64,000 nt of DNA, taken from the NCBI RefSeq assembly GCF_028473745.1, contig NZ_CP101137.1, positions 7,013,501-7,077,500 of the forward strand, in the 5' to 3' direction. The notes beneath the pieces are model-generated. The model saw only the letters and a program-made list of their open reading frames with translations, was not told the origin of the DNA and made no database searches. Origin of the DNA: Streptomyces sp. M92 (GTDB lineage: Bacteria > Actinomycetota > Actinomycetes > Streptomycetales > Streptomycetaceae). Numbering within the stretch: position 1 is the first letter of the stretch; each line of letters begins with the position of its first letter. The translations under genes and the position numbers were made by a program. Of this stretch, positions 50,198-59,221 are shown piece after piece.

Positions 50198-51217
50198 ATG
50201 GAGCCTTCCAGAGTCCAGCGAAGACGGCGAGCCCGGAGAGCCCGACGAGCACGGCGGCGACGCGCCCTGATGTGGTGTGCCCTGGTCACGTTCGGTGTCG
50301 CAGGCGGCACGGCAGCCTGGACGGTGTACTGGCCGGGGCACGCGCGCTCCGGTGCGGGCGGCGCCGCGCCGTCGTCGGCCTCGGTGCCCGCAGGAGGGGA
50401 GGCATCGGTGAAGGCATCGGTGAAGGCATCGCCGGAGGCGTCCGTGGAGGCGCTCGAACCGGTCCGGGACCGAGACCCGCGGTTGGCCTCGGCCATGTCG
50501 TCGGTGGCCGTGGCGGACGGCGTCGAGGTGGCGGTGGCGGTGCTCGACCCGGAGACCGGTCATGGTGCCTCGTACGGCACGGGTCCCTTCACCACGGCGA
50601 GCATCGTCAAGGTCGACATCTTGGCCACGCTGCTTCTCCAGGCACAGGACGCGGGGCGGACGCTGACCGCCGCGGAGAAGGCGTACGCCGTCGCGATGAT
50701 CGAGAAGAGCGACAACGAGTCGACGTCCGCGCTCTGGGAGTCGATCGGGAAGGCGGACGGGCTCGACGCGGCCAACGAGCGCTTCGGGCTCACCGCGACC
50801 GAGGGCGGGGAGGGCCCGGTGTGGGGGATGACGCAGACGACGCCCGCCGACCAGGTCGCCCTGCTGCGGCAGGTGTTCGTGGCGGACGGTTCGCAGCTGA
50901 GCGAGGCGTCGCGGGCGTATGTGCGGGGGCTGATGGAGCGGATAGCCCCTGGGCAGCGCTGGGGGGTGTCGGCGGCGGCCGACGGTTCGGGGTGGGCGCT
51001 GAAGAACGGCTGGCTGCGGCGCACCACCAGCGGGCTGTGGGTGGTCAACAGCATCGGCCGGGTCACGTCCGGTGGCCATGACCTCCTGGTCGCGGTGGTG
51101 TCGCGGGGCAGCGCGACCATGGCGGAGGGGGTCTCGCTCACCGAGGAGGCGGCGAAGGCGGCGGTGTCCGTGTTCGCCTCGGCGGGCAGCGCCGACCAGG
51201 GTCAGAAGTCGTCGTAG
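50198..51217 (+). CDS. Secreted serine hydrolase, class-A beta-lactamase-like
   Basis: A 339-residue protein. A very basic N-terminus (RRRRARRARRARRRRALMWC) is followed by a membrane segment (~residues 25-45) and a Ser/Ala/Glu repeat stalk with KASVKASPEASVEA. The catalytic domain has SIVK (the SxxK motif), KSDNEST (SDN) and ALKNGW in place of KTG. It may be a weak beta-lactamase or a peptidoglycan enzyme. TAAGAT ends seven bases before the ATG with no Shine-Dalgarno. The 3' end overlaps the convergent protease gene by 16 bases. Confidence 0.8.
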   Translation: MEPSRVQRRRRARRARRARRRRALMWCALVTFGVAGGTAAWTVYWPGHARSGAGGAAPSSASVPAGGEASVKASVKASPEASVEALEPVRDRDPRLASAMSSVAVADGVEVAVAVLDPETGHGASYGTGPFTTASIVKVDILATLLLQAQDAGRTLTAAEKAYAVAMIEKSDNESTSALWESIGKADGLDAANERFGLTATEGGEGPVWGMTQTTPADQVALLRQVFVADGSQLSEASRAYVRGLMERIAPGQRWGVSAAADGSGWALKNGWLRRTTSGLWVVNSIGRVTSGGHDLLVAVVSRGSATMAEGVSLTEEAAKAAVSVFASAGSADQGQKSS

Positions 51218-52380
51218 CGTTCGCGGCGGCCGCGCCACAGGACGACGGCCGCGACGATCATGACGCCGCCCGCGCCGCCCGCCAGCGGGGCCGCCCAGGC
51301 CGAGGTGTCGTCGTCGGAGGCGGGGGCGTCCGGCCCCGCGCCGAAGTACTTGTCGCCGTACGCCGCCGACCTCAGGCCCTGCGGTTTCAGCCGTCCGGCC
51401 GCCTCGATGGCGGCGGCGGGGTCGACGAAGCCGTAGCCGCGGGAGTCGTCGCGGCCCCCGGCCGGGGCGTTGCGGGCCGTGTCCTCCAGGAGGCTCTTGA
51501 CCTGGGCCGGGGTGAGGTCCGGGTGGGCCGACTTCACCAGGGCGGCGGCGCCGGAGACGAAGGCGGAGGCGGCACTGGTTCCCCAGCCCTCGTAGTAGCG
51601 GTGGTCGGGGTCGGCGATGATCACGTCGACGCCGGGGGCGCTGACCGTGGCGTACCAGCGGCGGGTGGAGAAGGAGGCGCGGGTGCCGTAGCGGTCGACG
51701 GCGGTGGCGGCGATGACGCCCGGGTAGGCCGCCGGGTAGGAGATGTGGTCGCCCTTCTCGCCGCCGTTGCCGGCCGAGGCGACGACGACCACGCCCTTCT
51801 TCAGGGCGTACTGGATGGCCTCGTCCTCGGCGGGCTCGGGGTGGGCGGAGGCCGAGTCGTCGCCCAGGGAGAGGTTGATGATGTCGGCGCCGTGGTCGGC
51901 GGCCCAGCGGATGCCTTCGGCGAGGGCGTTGCCGCGGGTCTTGCGTGCCTTGGCGCGGGAGGGGTCGCCGTCCTCCAGGATCACCCGCAGGGGCAGGATC
52001 TTCGCCTCCGGGGCGATGCCCATGACGCCCTCGGAGTTGCCGGGCCCGTGGCCGTGACCGGCGATGATCCCGGCCATGGCGGTGCCGTGCCGGGCCCAGG
52101 CGCGGTCGCCCTCGCTCGCGCCGAAGCCGACCAGATCCTTGCCGGTGAGAACGTTGCCGGCCAGGTCCGGGTGGTCGGCCTCGACGCCGGTGTCCAGGAC
52201 GGCGACGGTGACGCCGGCGCCCTTGGTGGTCTGCCACGCCTTCGCGGTGTGCATGGCGTCCAGGGACCACTGCTGGGCGCGGATGCCGTCGGCGTGCGCG
52301 GCCGGTGCCGGGACCAGGACGAGGGCGGCGGCGAGGAGGAGGCTGAGGGCTCCCGTCGTACGGGTTCCGTTCGTGTTCAC
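51202..52380 (-). CDS. Mycosin-like membrane-anchored subtilase (S8)
   Basis: A 392-residue protease. A signal peptide (GALSLLLAAALVLVPAPAAH) is followed by the S8 triad: Asp in VAVLDTGVEADHPD, His in ARHGTAMAGIIAG, Ser in EGWGTSAASAFVSGAAALV. A single C-terminal membrane segment (GGVMIVAAVVLWRG) and basic tail match mycosins of type VII secretion. No ESX or EccC genes are nearby. It overlaps the proline-rich membrane gene by four bases (GTGA). Confidence 0.9.
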   Translation of the reverse strand: MNTNGTRTTGALSLLLAAALVLVPAPAAHADGIRAQQWSLDAMHTAKAWQTTKGAGVTVAVLDTGVEADHPDLAGNVLTGKDLVGFGASEGDRAWARHGTAMAGIIAGHGHGPGNSEGVMGIAPEAKILPLRVILEDGDPSRAKARKTRGNALAEGIRWAADHGADIINLSLGDDSASAHPEPAEDEAIQYALKKGVVVVASAGNGGEKGDHISYPAAYPGVIAATAVDRYGTRASFSTRRWYATVSAPGVDVIIADPDHRYYEGWGTSAASAFVSGAAALVKSAHPDLTPAQVKSLLEDTARNAPAGGRDDSRGYGFVDPAAAIEAAGRLKPQGLRSAAYGDKYFGAGPDAPASDDDTSAWAAPLAGGAGGVMIVAAVVLWRGRRERYDDF

Positions 52381-54494
52381 GAGGGGCGCTCCGTGGGCGC
52401 GCCGACGTTCCCCCGCAGGGCGCGTTCGACGCGGTCGGCGAGGCCCTGCGCCTCATGACCGAGGCCGGCCTGGGCGGGGGCGGAGGTGGCGCCGGACTCC
52501 ATGGCCTGTTCGGCGGGCTCGGGCTCGTCGACGGTGCGGTCGTCGGCCCAGCCGGAGACTGCGTAGACGACCACGGGGGCGTCGGTGAGGACGGAGACGG
52601 TCCACGAGGCCCGTTGCGGCGCGCCGAACCCGGCGGCGACGGTGCCCTCGGCGGCGTACGGCAGCGGCATGAGGTCGGTGCGGCGGCCCAGGCCCTCCTT
52701 CTCGAACCGGCCGGCCAGCGCGGTCATGGCGGCGGCGTCGGCCTCGGTGAAGAGCAGGCCGACGGTGGTGACGTGGCTCTGGGTGGCGTCGGTGTAGGTG
52801 GCGCGCAGCAGGCGCGTACAGCCGACCGGGTCGAGCACCCTGGCCAGCAGCGGGTCGAAGGCGCCGGCGCAGTCGCCGTCCGGGGCGACTGCGACCCGGG
52901 TCCAGGTGCGGTCGGCGCCGCCGGGGCCGGCGCCCCGCCCCTGGACGGTGGGCGGGAAGAGCTGGTCGACCGGCACGCTGTGCCACAGGTCCCCGGCCGC
53001 GGTGAACGCGTCGCGCGCGCCGCCGTTCCCGGAGTCACCGGCGAGCCAGCTGCCGGTGACGGCGCCGGTGACCAGTCCCAGCCCGAGTACGAGGCAGACG
53101 GCCGCGGCGACGGCCTGGGGCCTGCCGCGCCCGCCGAGCGAACGCGGCCGGGCGAGTCCGTCGTACCCCTCGGGCTCCCCGAACGACACCCAGGGCCGCC
53201 CGTCGCCCGGGGCCGCCGGGGCGCTCCAGGACAGCGCGGGGTCGGGGGCGGTGGGCGCGTCCGCCGGGCGGGCGGCGGGGCGTGACGCGGCTGCGGGCTC
53301 CGGTGCGGGCCCCCGGTCCGGCTCCGGTTCCGCCGGGACGGGGCAGAGACGCCTGGTCGTCTCGGACGGGTGCTCCGCGGGCACGGCAGGGCTGCGGGGC
53401 GGCGGTGCGGAGGTGCTCGCCGCAGGCGCGGTGGCGGGCCGGTGGGGCGACGAGTCGGGCGCGGCGCCCGCCCGGGGGGCCTCGGCAGGAACGCCGGGGC
53501 CGACGGACGGGGACGCGGGTGTCGTCGGGTGCTGTGCCTGCGGCGTGCCGCTTGCCTCCGCCATCTCCCGGCGGACGGTCGGCGGGGTGTCCGGGAAGCG
53601 GGCGGACGCCCGGGGCGGTGGCGCGGGATCGGTGTCCCGGGAGCCGCCTGGCCGAAGGCGCGGGAAGTGGTGCCGGGCGCTGCCCGGGGTGTCGGGGGCA
53701 CCGTCCCGACGCGTCTGTGCGCGCTCTCCCTCCCCGCGCGGCACGATCGGGCCGGCCTCACGGCGTGGGGTCGATTCGTCCGTCCGGCGCGGAGTCGCCG
53801 GGCGGGGCGGGACTCCCGTGGACGGCGGCGCCGCGGGGCGCGGCGGAGCGTCCGGGCGGCTTACGTCCCCGCAGCGCTCACCCGTAGCGGACAGACCGCC
53901 CGGCGAAGACGGCGTGCCCGGCCGGGGCGAGGCGTCCGCCCCCAGCTCACCGCCGGAACGCAGGCGTTCGTCCCCGGAGGGCGCGACCGCCCTCGCCGAA
54001 GACGGCACCCCGGGACGCGGGGAAGCGTCCAGGCGGGGCGAGGCCTCCGCACCCAGCTCACCGCCGGAACGCAGGCGTTCGTCCCCGGAGGGCGCGACCG
54101 CCCTCGCCGAAGACGGCACCCCGGGACGCGGCGAAGCGTCCAGGCGGGGCAAGGCCTCCGCACCCAGCTCACCGCCGGAACGCAGGCGTTCGTCCCCGGA
54201 GGGCGCGACCGCCCTCGCCGAAGACGGCGCCCCGGGACGCGGCGAAGCGTCCAGGCGGGGCAAGGCCTCCGCACCCAGCTCACCGCCGGAACGCAGGCGT
54301 TCGTCCCCGGAGGGCGCGACCGCCCTCGCCGAAGACGGCGTCCCGGGGCAGGGCGGAGCGGCCGGGCGGGGCGGAGTCGTAGGGCCTGACGGAGCCGCAG
54401 GACCGGGTGGAGCCGTAAGGGCTGGTGGAGTCGTCGGGCCGGGTGGGTCGTCGGGGCGCGGGGGGAGGGAGGCGCGGCGCGCTTCCGTGCTCAT
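52377..54494 (-). CDS. Proline-rich single-pass membrane protein with 37-residue repeats
   Basis: A 705-residue protein. The first ~460 residues are low-complexity Pro/Ala/Arg/Ser, with four 37-residue repeats (core ARAVAPSGDERLRSGGELGA) at about residues 50-190. A membrane segment (AVAAAVCLVLGLGLVTGAVT) follows, then an extracellular domain of ~190 residues (WTRVAVAPDGDCAGAFDPLL, LMPLPYAAEGTVAAGFGAPQ). I do not recognise the outer domain. The stop overlaps the mycosin start, so the two are probably partners, with the protease perhaps processing the outer domain. Confidence 0.7.
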   Translation of the reverse strand: MSTEARRASLPPRPDDPPGPTTPPALTAPPGPAAPSGPTTPPRPAAPPCPGTPSSARAVAPSGDERLRSGGELGAEALPRLDASPRPGAPSSARAVAPSGDERLRSGGELGAEALPRLDASPRPGVPSSARAVAPSGDERLRSGGELGAEASPRLDASPRPGVPSSARAVAPSGDERLRSGGELGADASPRPGTPSSPGGLSATGERCGDVSRPDAPPRPAAPPSTGVPPRPATPRRTDESTPRREAGPIVPRGEGERAQTRRDGAPDTPGSARHHFPRLRPGGSRDTDPAPPPRASARFPDTPPTVRREMAEASGTPQAQHPTTPASPSVGPGVPAEAPRAGAAPDSSPHRPATAPAASTSAPPPRSPAVPAEHPSETTRRLCPVPAEPEPDRGPAPEPAAASRPAARPADAPTAPDPALSWSAPAAPGDGRPWVSFGEPEGYDGLARPRSLGGRGRPQAVAAAVCLVLGLGLVTGAVTGSWLAGDSGNGGARDAFTAAGDLWHSVPVDQLFPPTVQGRGAGPGGADRTWTRVAVAPDGDCAGAFDPLLARVLDPVGCTRLLRATYTDATQSHVTTVGLLFTEADAAAMTALAGRFEKEGLGRRTDLMPLPYAAEGTVAAGFGAPQRASWTVSVLTDAPVVVYAVSGWADDRTVDEPEPAEQAMESGATSAPAQAGLGHEAQGLADRVERALRGNVGAPTERPS
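53935..54345 (-). repeat. Four tandem 111-bp repeats
   Basis: CGCAGGCGTTCGTCCCCGG begins at 53959, 54070, 54181 and 54292, an exact 111-bp (37-codon) period. The units are nearly identical, suggesting recent expansion. They encode the repeated part of the proline-rich protein. Confidence 0.9.
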
Positions 54495-54780
54495 GCACCC
54501 CCCGTTCCTCGGGCCCGAGCCGTTTCTCCGGCGCGGGCCGGTGATGTCGTCTCCTGCCCCGGCCCGGTGCGGAGCGTTCCGTCCCGGGCACGCATACCCG
54601 CACGGGAGGACCGCCATCCCGGCCGGAGTCCCGCGGGCCCGGCCGCCGGGGCCGCCCCGCCGTGCGTGCGCGTCACTCTACGGCGTGACCCCGTCCGGCG
54701 GGGAACCAGTCCGCGCGCCCGTGGCATTGGCCCGGAACGTCCCCCTACCCTGCGGTAATCCTGTCTGGCAGGCTGCGGTC

Positions 54781-55983
54781 ATGACCGCACGCGCCGCCGA
54801 CCGGGCCCGCTACGACCGGGCCACCGCCCATCTGGACGCCCCCGTGGCGATCGTGGACCTGGAGGCCTTCGACGCGAACGCCGACGACCTGCTGCGCCGG
54901 GCCGGCGGGAAGCCGGTCCGGGTCGCCAGCAAGTCCGTACGCTGCCGTGCGCTGCTGGAACGGGTCCTGGTCCGGGACGGCTTCGCGGGCGTCATGTCGT
55001 TCACGCTGGCCGAGTCCCTGTGGCTGGCGCGCTCCGGTTTCGAGGACGTGCTGCTCGCCTACCCGTCGGCGGACCGCGCCCGGTACGCCGAGCTGACCGC
55101 CGATCCCAAGCTCGCCGCAGCCGTGACCGTGATGATCGACGACCCGGCGCAGCTCGACCTGATCGATGCGGCGCGCGGCGGTGGCCGGGAAGTCGTCCGG
55201 GTCTGCCTGGAGTTGGACACCTCGCTGAAGCTGTTCGGCGGGCGGGTGCGGGTCGGGGCCCGGCGCTCCCCGCTGCACTCCCCCGCCGAGGTCGCCGACG
55301 TGGCCCGTTCGGTGACTCGCCGGCCCGGCTTCGAGGTCGTCGGCGTCATGGCGTACGAGGGGCATGTGGCCGGTGTCGGGGACGCGGTGGCGGGGCGGCC
55401 GCTGCGGTCGCGTGCCGTGCGGCTGATGCAGGCCGCCGCCCGCCGGGAACTGGCCGAGCGGCGCGCGGCGGTGGTGCGCGCGGTCCGGGCCGTGGTGCCC
55501 GGCCTGGAGTTCGTCAACGGCGGCGGCACGGGCAGCGTGCAGCACACCGCCGCGGAGGACGCGGTCACCGAGATCGCCGCCGGGTCGGGGCTGTACGTGC
55601 CGCGGCTGTTCGACAACTACACGTCGTTCCGGGGCCGCCCGGCGGCCCTGTTCGCCCAGCCCGTCGTGCGGCGCCCGGGGGTCGGGGTCGTTACCGTGCT
55701 CGGCGGGGGCTACCCCGCCTCCGGTGCGGCCGGGAAGGACCGGCTGCCGGTGCCGTACCTCCCCGAGGGGCTGCGCTACGACCCCCAGGAGGGCGCCGGC
55801 GAGGTGCAGACGCCACTGCTCGGCACGCCCGCCGACGATCTGCTCATCGGCGACAAGGTGTGGTTCCGGCATGCCAAGGCCGGCGAGCTGTGCGAACGGT
55901 TCGACACCCTGCACCTGGTGGAGGGGGACGCGGTGACGGCGACGGTGCCGACGTACCGGGGCGAGGGGCACACCTTCCTCTGA
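54781..55983 (+). CDS. Amino acid deaminase/aldolase (alanine-racemase-fold PLP enzyme)
   Basis: A 400-residue fold-type III PLP enzyme. It opens DRATAHLDAPVAIVDLEAFD. The PLP lysine is probably in VRVASKSVRCRALL. VGVMAYEGHVAGVGD and LEFVNGGGTGSVQHT bind the cofactor phosphate. The end GDAVTATVPTYRGEGHTFL is typical of D-threonine aldolase-like members. The reaction could be D-amino acid deamination or aldol cleavage. It converges on the DUF2510 gene, and no pathway neighbour is seen. Confidence 0.88.
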   Translation: MTARAADRARYDRATAHLDAPVAIVDLEAFDANADDLLRRAGGKPVRVASKSVRCRALLERVLVRDGFAGVMSFTLAESLWLARSGFEDVLLAYPSADRARYAELTADPKLAAAVTVMIDDPAQLDLIDAARGGGREVVRVCLELDTSLKLFGGRVRVGARRSPLHSPAEVADVARSVTRRPGFEVVGVMAYEGHVAGVGDAVAGRPLRSRAVRLMQAAARRELAERRAAVVRAVRAVVPGLEFVNGGGTGSVQHTAAEDAVTEIAAGSGLYVPRLFDNYTSFRGRPAALFAQPVVRRPGVGVVTVLGGGYPASGAAGKDRLPVPYLPEGLRYDPQEGAGEVQTPLLGTPADDLLIGDKVWFRHAKAGELCERFDTLHLVEGDAVTATVPTYRGEGHTFL

Positions 55984-56007
55984 ACAGCCGCTCGGCGGTT
56001 CAGCGGT

Positions 56008-57003
56008 TCAGTCGGACGGGCCGATGCCGCTGCCCACGCCGCCGCCCGTGTCCGCGTCGCCGACGGGTCGGATGCCGTCGGTGATCTCGTCCATCAGGTC
56101 GAGCGGCGGTCCCTCCTCGCCCGCGTCGAAGACGTAGCGGACGAGGATCGGGGACTCGGTGCCGACGGTGGAGGGGAAGACCAGCGACTGCACGTGGCCG
56201 CCGGGGCCCTTGGCCGTCGTCACCCGCCAGCGCACGTAGTACCCGGCGCGTCCGGCGACCGCGACCGGCCCGGCCCCGACCTGCTCGTGGGACTCGATGC
56301 CGCCGAAGGGTTTGCCGCCGACCGGATCGCGGTCGTAGGCGTCCTCGGCCGCGTCCTCGATGTCCTGTTCGGCGAGGGCCTTCGGGGAGGACTCGGTGCT
56401 GCCGGTGACGGTGCGCGAGATGACCAGGCCGTGCCGGCAGACGCCGCCGTCGCCGGGGCAGTCGTAGGTGCCGTCCGTGGTCATCATGACGTCGTCCTCG
56501 GCGATGTACCGGGGACGCACCCAGCCGTCCGGCAGCGGGAAGGTGATGCCGTTGAGCGGGTCCTCGACCACGGCCGGGTCGTCGGCGGCGGATTCGGAAG
56601 CGGCCGGTGCGGGGGACGGTGGCGTACTCGTCGGCGCCGGGACGTCGGTGGTGGCCGTGACCTGCGGGGTCCGCGCCTCGGGTGCGCCACCGTCGTCCTC
56701 ACCGAGGAGGAACACACCGGTCACGACCGCCGCGACCAGGACCGCCGCGGCGGTGGTGAGGGCGATCGCCCTGGCCCGCCCGCCGCCGCCCGCCGGCCCG
56801 CGCTGTCCGGGGCCGCCACCGGTGAACAGCGGCACGGTCTGCGAGGGCGGCGGCTCTGGGGGCCCGTACCCGGTGGGGGGCCCGTACCCGGCGGGGCCCC
56901 CGGGCACGCGACGGTGCTCCGTCCAGGCCGTGCCGTCCCACCAGCGTTCCTGGTGCGGGGCCGACGGATCGGGGTACCAGCCGGGCGGCGGCGTCATGCT
57001 CAT
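56008..57003 (-). CDS. DUF2510 membrane protein
   Basis: A 331-residue protein. The N-terminal DUF2510 domain has PPGWYPDPSAPHQERWWDGT and WTEHRR. A Gly/Pro stretch leads to one membrane segment (~80-105, ALTTAAAVLVAAVVTGVFLL), a Ser/Pro/Ala linker and an exported domain (NGITFPLPDGWVRPRYIAED, VCRHGLVISRTVTGST) that is conserved in Streptomyces but uncharacterised. It may hold surface or secretory roles. Confidence 0.85.
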   Translation of the reverse strand: MSMTPPPGWYPDPSAPHQERWWDGTAWTEHRRVPGGPAGYGPPTGYGPPEPPPSQTVPLFTGGGPGQRGPAGGGGRARAIALTTAAAVLVAAVVTGVFLLGEDDGGAPEARTPQVTATTDVPAPTSTPPSPAPAASESAADDPAVVEDPLNGITFPLPDGWVRPRYIAEDDVMMTTDGTYDCPGDGGVCRHGLVISRTVTGSTESSPKALAEQDIEDAAEDAYDRDPVGGKPFGGIESHEQVGAGPVAVAGRAGYYVRWRVTTAKGPGGHVQSLVFPSTVGTESPILVRYVFDAGEEGPPLDLMDEITDGIRPVGDADTGGGVGSGIGPSD

Positions 57004-57034
57004 TCCGGCACTGTAGGACGCCGCCCGCCCCGGT

Positions 57035-57817
57035 CTACAGCGGTGTGACGTACGCCCCGGAGATCCCGCCGTCCACCAGGAAGTCGGTGGCGTTGACGAA
57101 GGAGGAGTCGTCGCTGGCCAGGAAGGCGACGGCGGCGGCGATCTCCTCGGCCTCGGCGAACCGCCCGAGCGGGATGTGGACGAGGCGGCGCGCGGCCCGC
57201 TCCGGGTCCTTGGCGAACAGCTCCCGCAGCAGCGGGGTGTTGACCGGGCCGGGGCACAGGGCGTTGACCCGGATGCCCTCGCGGGCGAACTGCACGCCCA
57301 GCTCCCGGGACATGGCGAGGACGCCGCCCTTGGACGCGGTGTACGAGATCTGGCTGGTGGCGGCGCCCATCCGCGCGACGAACGACGCGGTGTTGATGAC
57401 GGAGCCCCTGCCCTGGCGCCGCATGTAGGGGATGGCGGCCTTGCAGCACAGGTAGACGGAGGTGAGGTTGACGTCCTGGACGCGCTTCCAGGCCTCCAGT
57501 CCCGTCTCCAGGATGGAGTCGTCGTCGGGCGGCGAGATGCCGGCGTTGTTGAACGCGACGTCGACGCTGCCGTAGGTGTCGTACGCCGTCGCGAACAGCG
57601 CCTCCACCTGCTCCGGGTCGGTCACGTCGGCCCTGACGAAGGTGCCGCCGGTCTCCTCGGCCGCCGCCTCGCCCCGGGTCTCGTCCACGTCGGCGCAGAC
57701 GACGTGGGCGCCCTCGGAGGCGAGCCGGCGGGCGGACGCGAGGCCGATGCCGCTGCCGGCCCCGGTGACGACGGCGGTGCGGCCGGCCAGGCGGCGGCAG
57801 ATGATGTCCTCGGTCAT
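57035..57817 (-). CDS. Short-chain dehydrogenase/reductase
   Basis: A 260-residue SDR. The cofactor motif is VVTGAGSGIGLASARRLASE, then CADVD favouring NAD(H), and NNAGIS. The catalytic residues are Ser/Tyr/Lys in SYTASKGGVLAMSRE. The conserved end is FLVDGGISGAYVTPL. It lies six bases after the aldehyde dehydrogenase gene. In the S. coelicolor ethanolamine pathway an alcohol dehydrogenase would act on gamma-glutamylethanolamide. This gene is a candidate for that step. Confidence 0.9.
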   Translation of the reverse strand: MTEDIICRRLAGRTAVVTGAGSGIGLASARRLASEGAHVVCADVDETRGEAAAEETGGTFVRADVTDPEQVEALFATAYDTYGSVDVAFNNAGISPPDDDSILETGLEAWKRVQDVNLTSVYLCCKAAIPYMRRQGRGSVINTASFVARMGAATSQISYTASKGGVLAMSRELGVQFAREGIRVNALCPGPVNTPLLRELFAKDPERAARRLVHIPLGRFAEAEEIAAAVAFLASDDSSFVNATDFLVDGGISGAYVTPL

Positions 57818-57823
57818 GAGTGG

Positions 57824-59221
57824 CTATGCCTCCGTGCTGATGAAGACGTTCTTGGTCTCGGTGAAGGCGGTGAGCGCGTCGGGGCCGAGTTCGCGGCCGA
57901 GACCGGACTGCTTGAAGCCGCCGAACGGGGTCCAGTAGCGCACGCTGGAGTGGGAGTTGACCGACAGGTTCCCGGCCCGCACCGCGCTCGACACCCGCAG
58001 GGCGCGCCCGACGTCCCGGGTCCACAGCGAGCCGGAGAGGCCGTAGTCGGTGGCGTTGGCCAGGCGGACCGCGTCGGCCTCGTCCTCGAAGGGCAGGACC
58101 ACGGCGACGGGGCCGAAGACCTCCTCGACGGCCACGCGCGCGTGCGCGTCCACGCCGGTGAGGACGGTGGGCGGGAACCAGAAGCCGGGCCCGTCCCCGG
58201 GGGTCTTGCCGCGGATGGCGTCGGCGTCGTCGGGGACGTAGGAGCGGACGCGGTCCAGTTGGGCGCGGGAGATCAGCGGGCCCATGTCGGTGCCCTCGTC
58301 GGCCGGGTCGCCGACGCGGACGGACTCGATCGCGGGGGCCAGGAGGGCGAGGAAGCGGTCGTACACGGTGCGCTGCACGAGGATGCGGGTGCGGGCGCAG
58401 CAGTCCTGGCCGGAGTTGTCCAGGAAGGACATGGGGGTGGCGGCCGCGGCGGCCTCCAGGTCGGCGTCGGCGAAGACGATGTTGGGGCTCTTGCCGCCGA
58501 GTTCGAGGGTGACGGGCTTGAGGCGGGCGGCGCCCTCGGCGGCCACCCGCCGGCCCACGGCCGTCGAGCCGGTGAAGACGATCTTCGCGACGCCCGGGTG
58601 ACGGACAAGGGCGTCGCCCGCGACCGGCCCGTGCCCCGGCAGGACCTGGAAGAGTCCCTCGGGAAGGCCCGCCTCCAGGGCGAGTTCGGCCAGGCGGAGC
58701 GCGGTCAGCGGGGTGGTCTCGGCGGGCTTGAGGAGCACCGCGTTGCCCGCGGCCAGCGCCGGTGCGGTCCCCCAGGCGGCGATGGGCATCGGGAAGTTCC
58801 AGGGGGCGATGACGCCGACCACGCCCAGCGGTTCGAGGATCGTCACGTCGAGTCCGCCGGCGACCGGGATCTGCCGTCCGGTGAGCCGCTCCACTCCCCC
58901 TGCGGCGTAGTCGAGCAGGTCGCGGACGTTGCCGGCCTCCCAGCGGGCGTTGCCGACGGTGTGCCCGGCCTCCATGACCTCCAGCCGGGCCAGTTCCTCC
59001 AGGTGGCCGTCGACGACGGCGGCGAAGCGGCGCAGCAGCCGGGCACGGTCGCCGGGGGCGAGGGCGGCCCAGCCGGTCTGCGCCCGGGCGGCCCGTACGA
59101 CGGCGGCGTCGACGTCGGACGCCGATGCGGCGGGGACGGTGGCGACGACCTCTTCGGTCGCCGGGTTCAGGACGCGTAGCTCGTCGGAGAGCGGCTGTGC
59201 CTCGGACAATCGGTGCCTCAC
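57824..59221 (-). CDS. Aldehyde dehydrogenase
   Basis: A 465-residue NAD(P)-dependent enzyme. Motifs are VIAPWNFPM (cofactor region), FTGSTAVGRRVAAEGAARLK, VTLELGGKSPNIVFADADLE with the general-base Glu, and NSGQDCCARTRILVQ with the nucleophile Cys. EEVFGPVAVVLPFEDEADAV follows. It is likely to oxidise a gamma-glutamyl aldehyde made downstream of GlnA4. The GTG at 59221 overlaps the ligase stop by four bases, so translation is coupled. A TTG four codons later is an alternative start. Confidence 0.92.
   Translation of the reverse strand: MRHRLSEAQPLSDELRVLNPATEEVVATVPAASASDVDAAVVRAARAQTGWAALAPGDRARLLRRFAAVVDGHLEELARLEVMEAGHTVGNARWEAGNVRDLLDYAAGGVERLTGRQIPVAGGLDVTILEPLGVVGVIAPWNFPMPIAAWGTAPALAAGNAVLLKPAETTPLTALRLAELALEAGLPEGLFQVLPGHGPVAGDALVRHPGVAKIVFTGSTAVGRRVAAEGAARLKPVTLELGGKSPNIVFADADLEAAAAATPMSFLDNSGQDCCARTRILVQRTVYDRFLALLAPAIESVRVGDPADEGTDMGPLISRAQLDRVRSYVPDDADAIRGKTPGDGPGFWFPPTVLTGVDAHARVAVEEVFGPVAVVLPFEDEADAVRLANATDYGLSGSLWTRDVGRALRVSSAVRAGNLSVNSHSSVRYWTPFGGFKQSGLGRELGPDALTAFTETKNVFISTEA

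Noticed and set aside
52798..54780. Long in-frame N-terminal extension of the amino acid deaminase/aldolase
   Set aside because: The extension is antisense to the proline-rich membrane gene. The family start at 54781 is clear.
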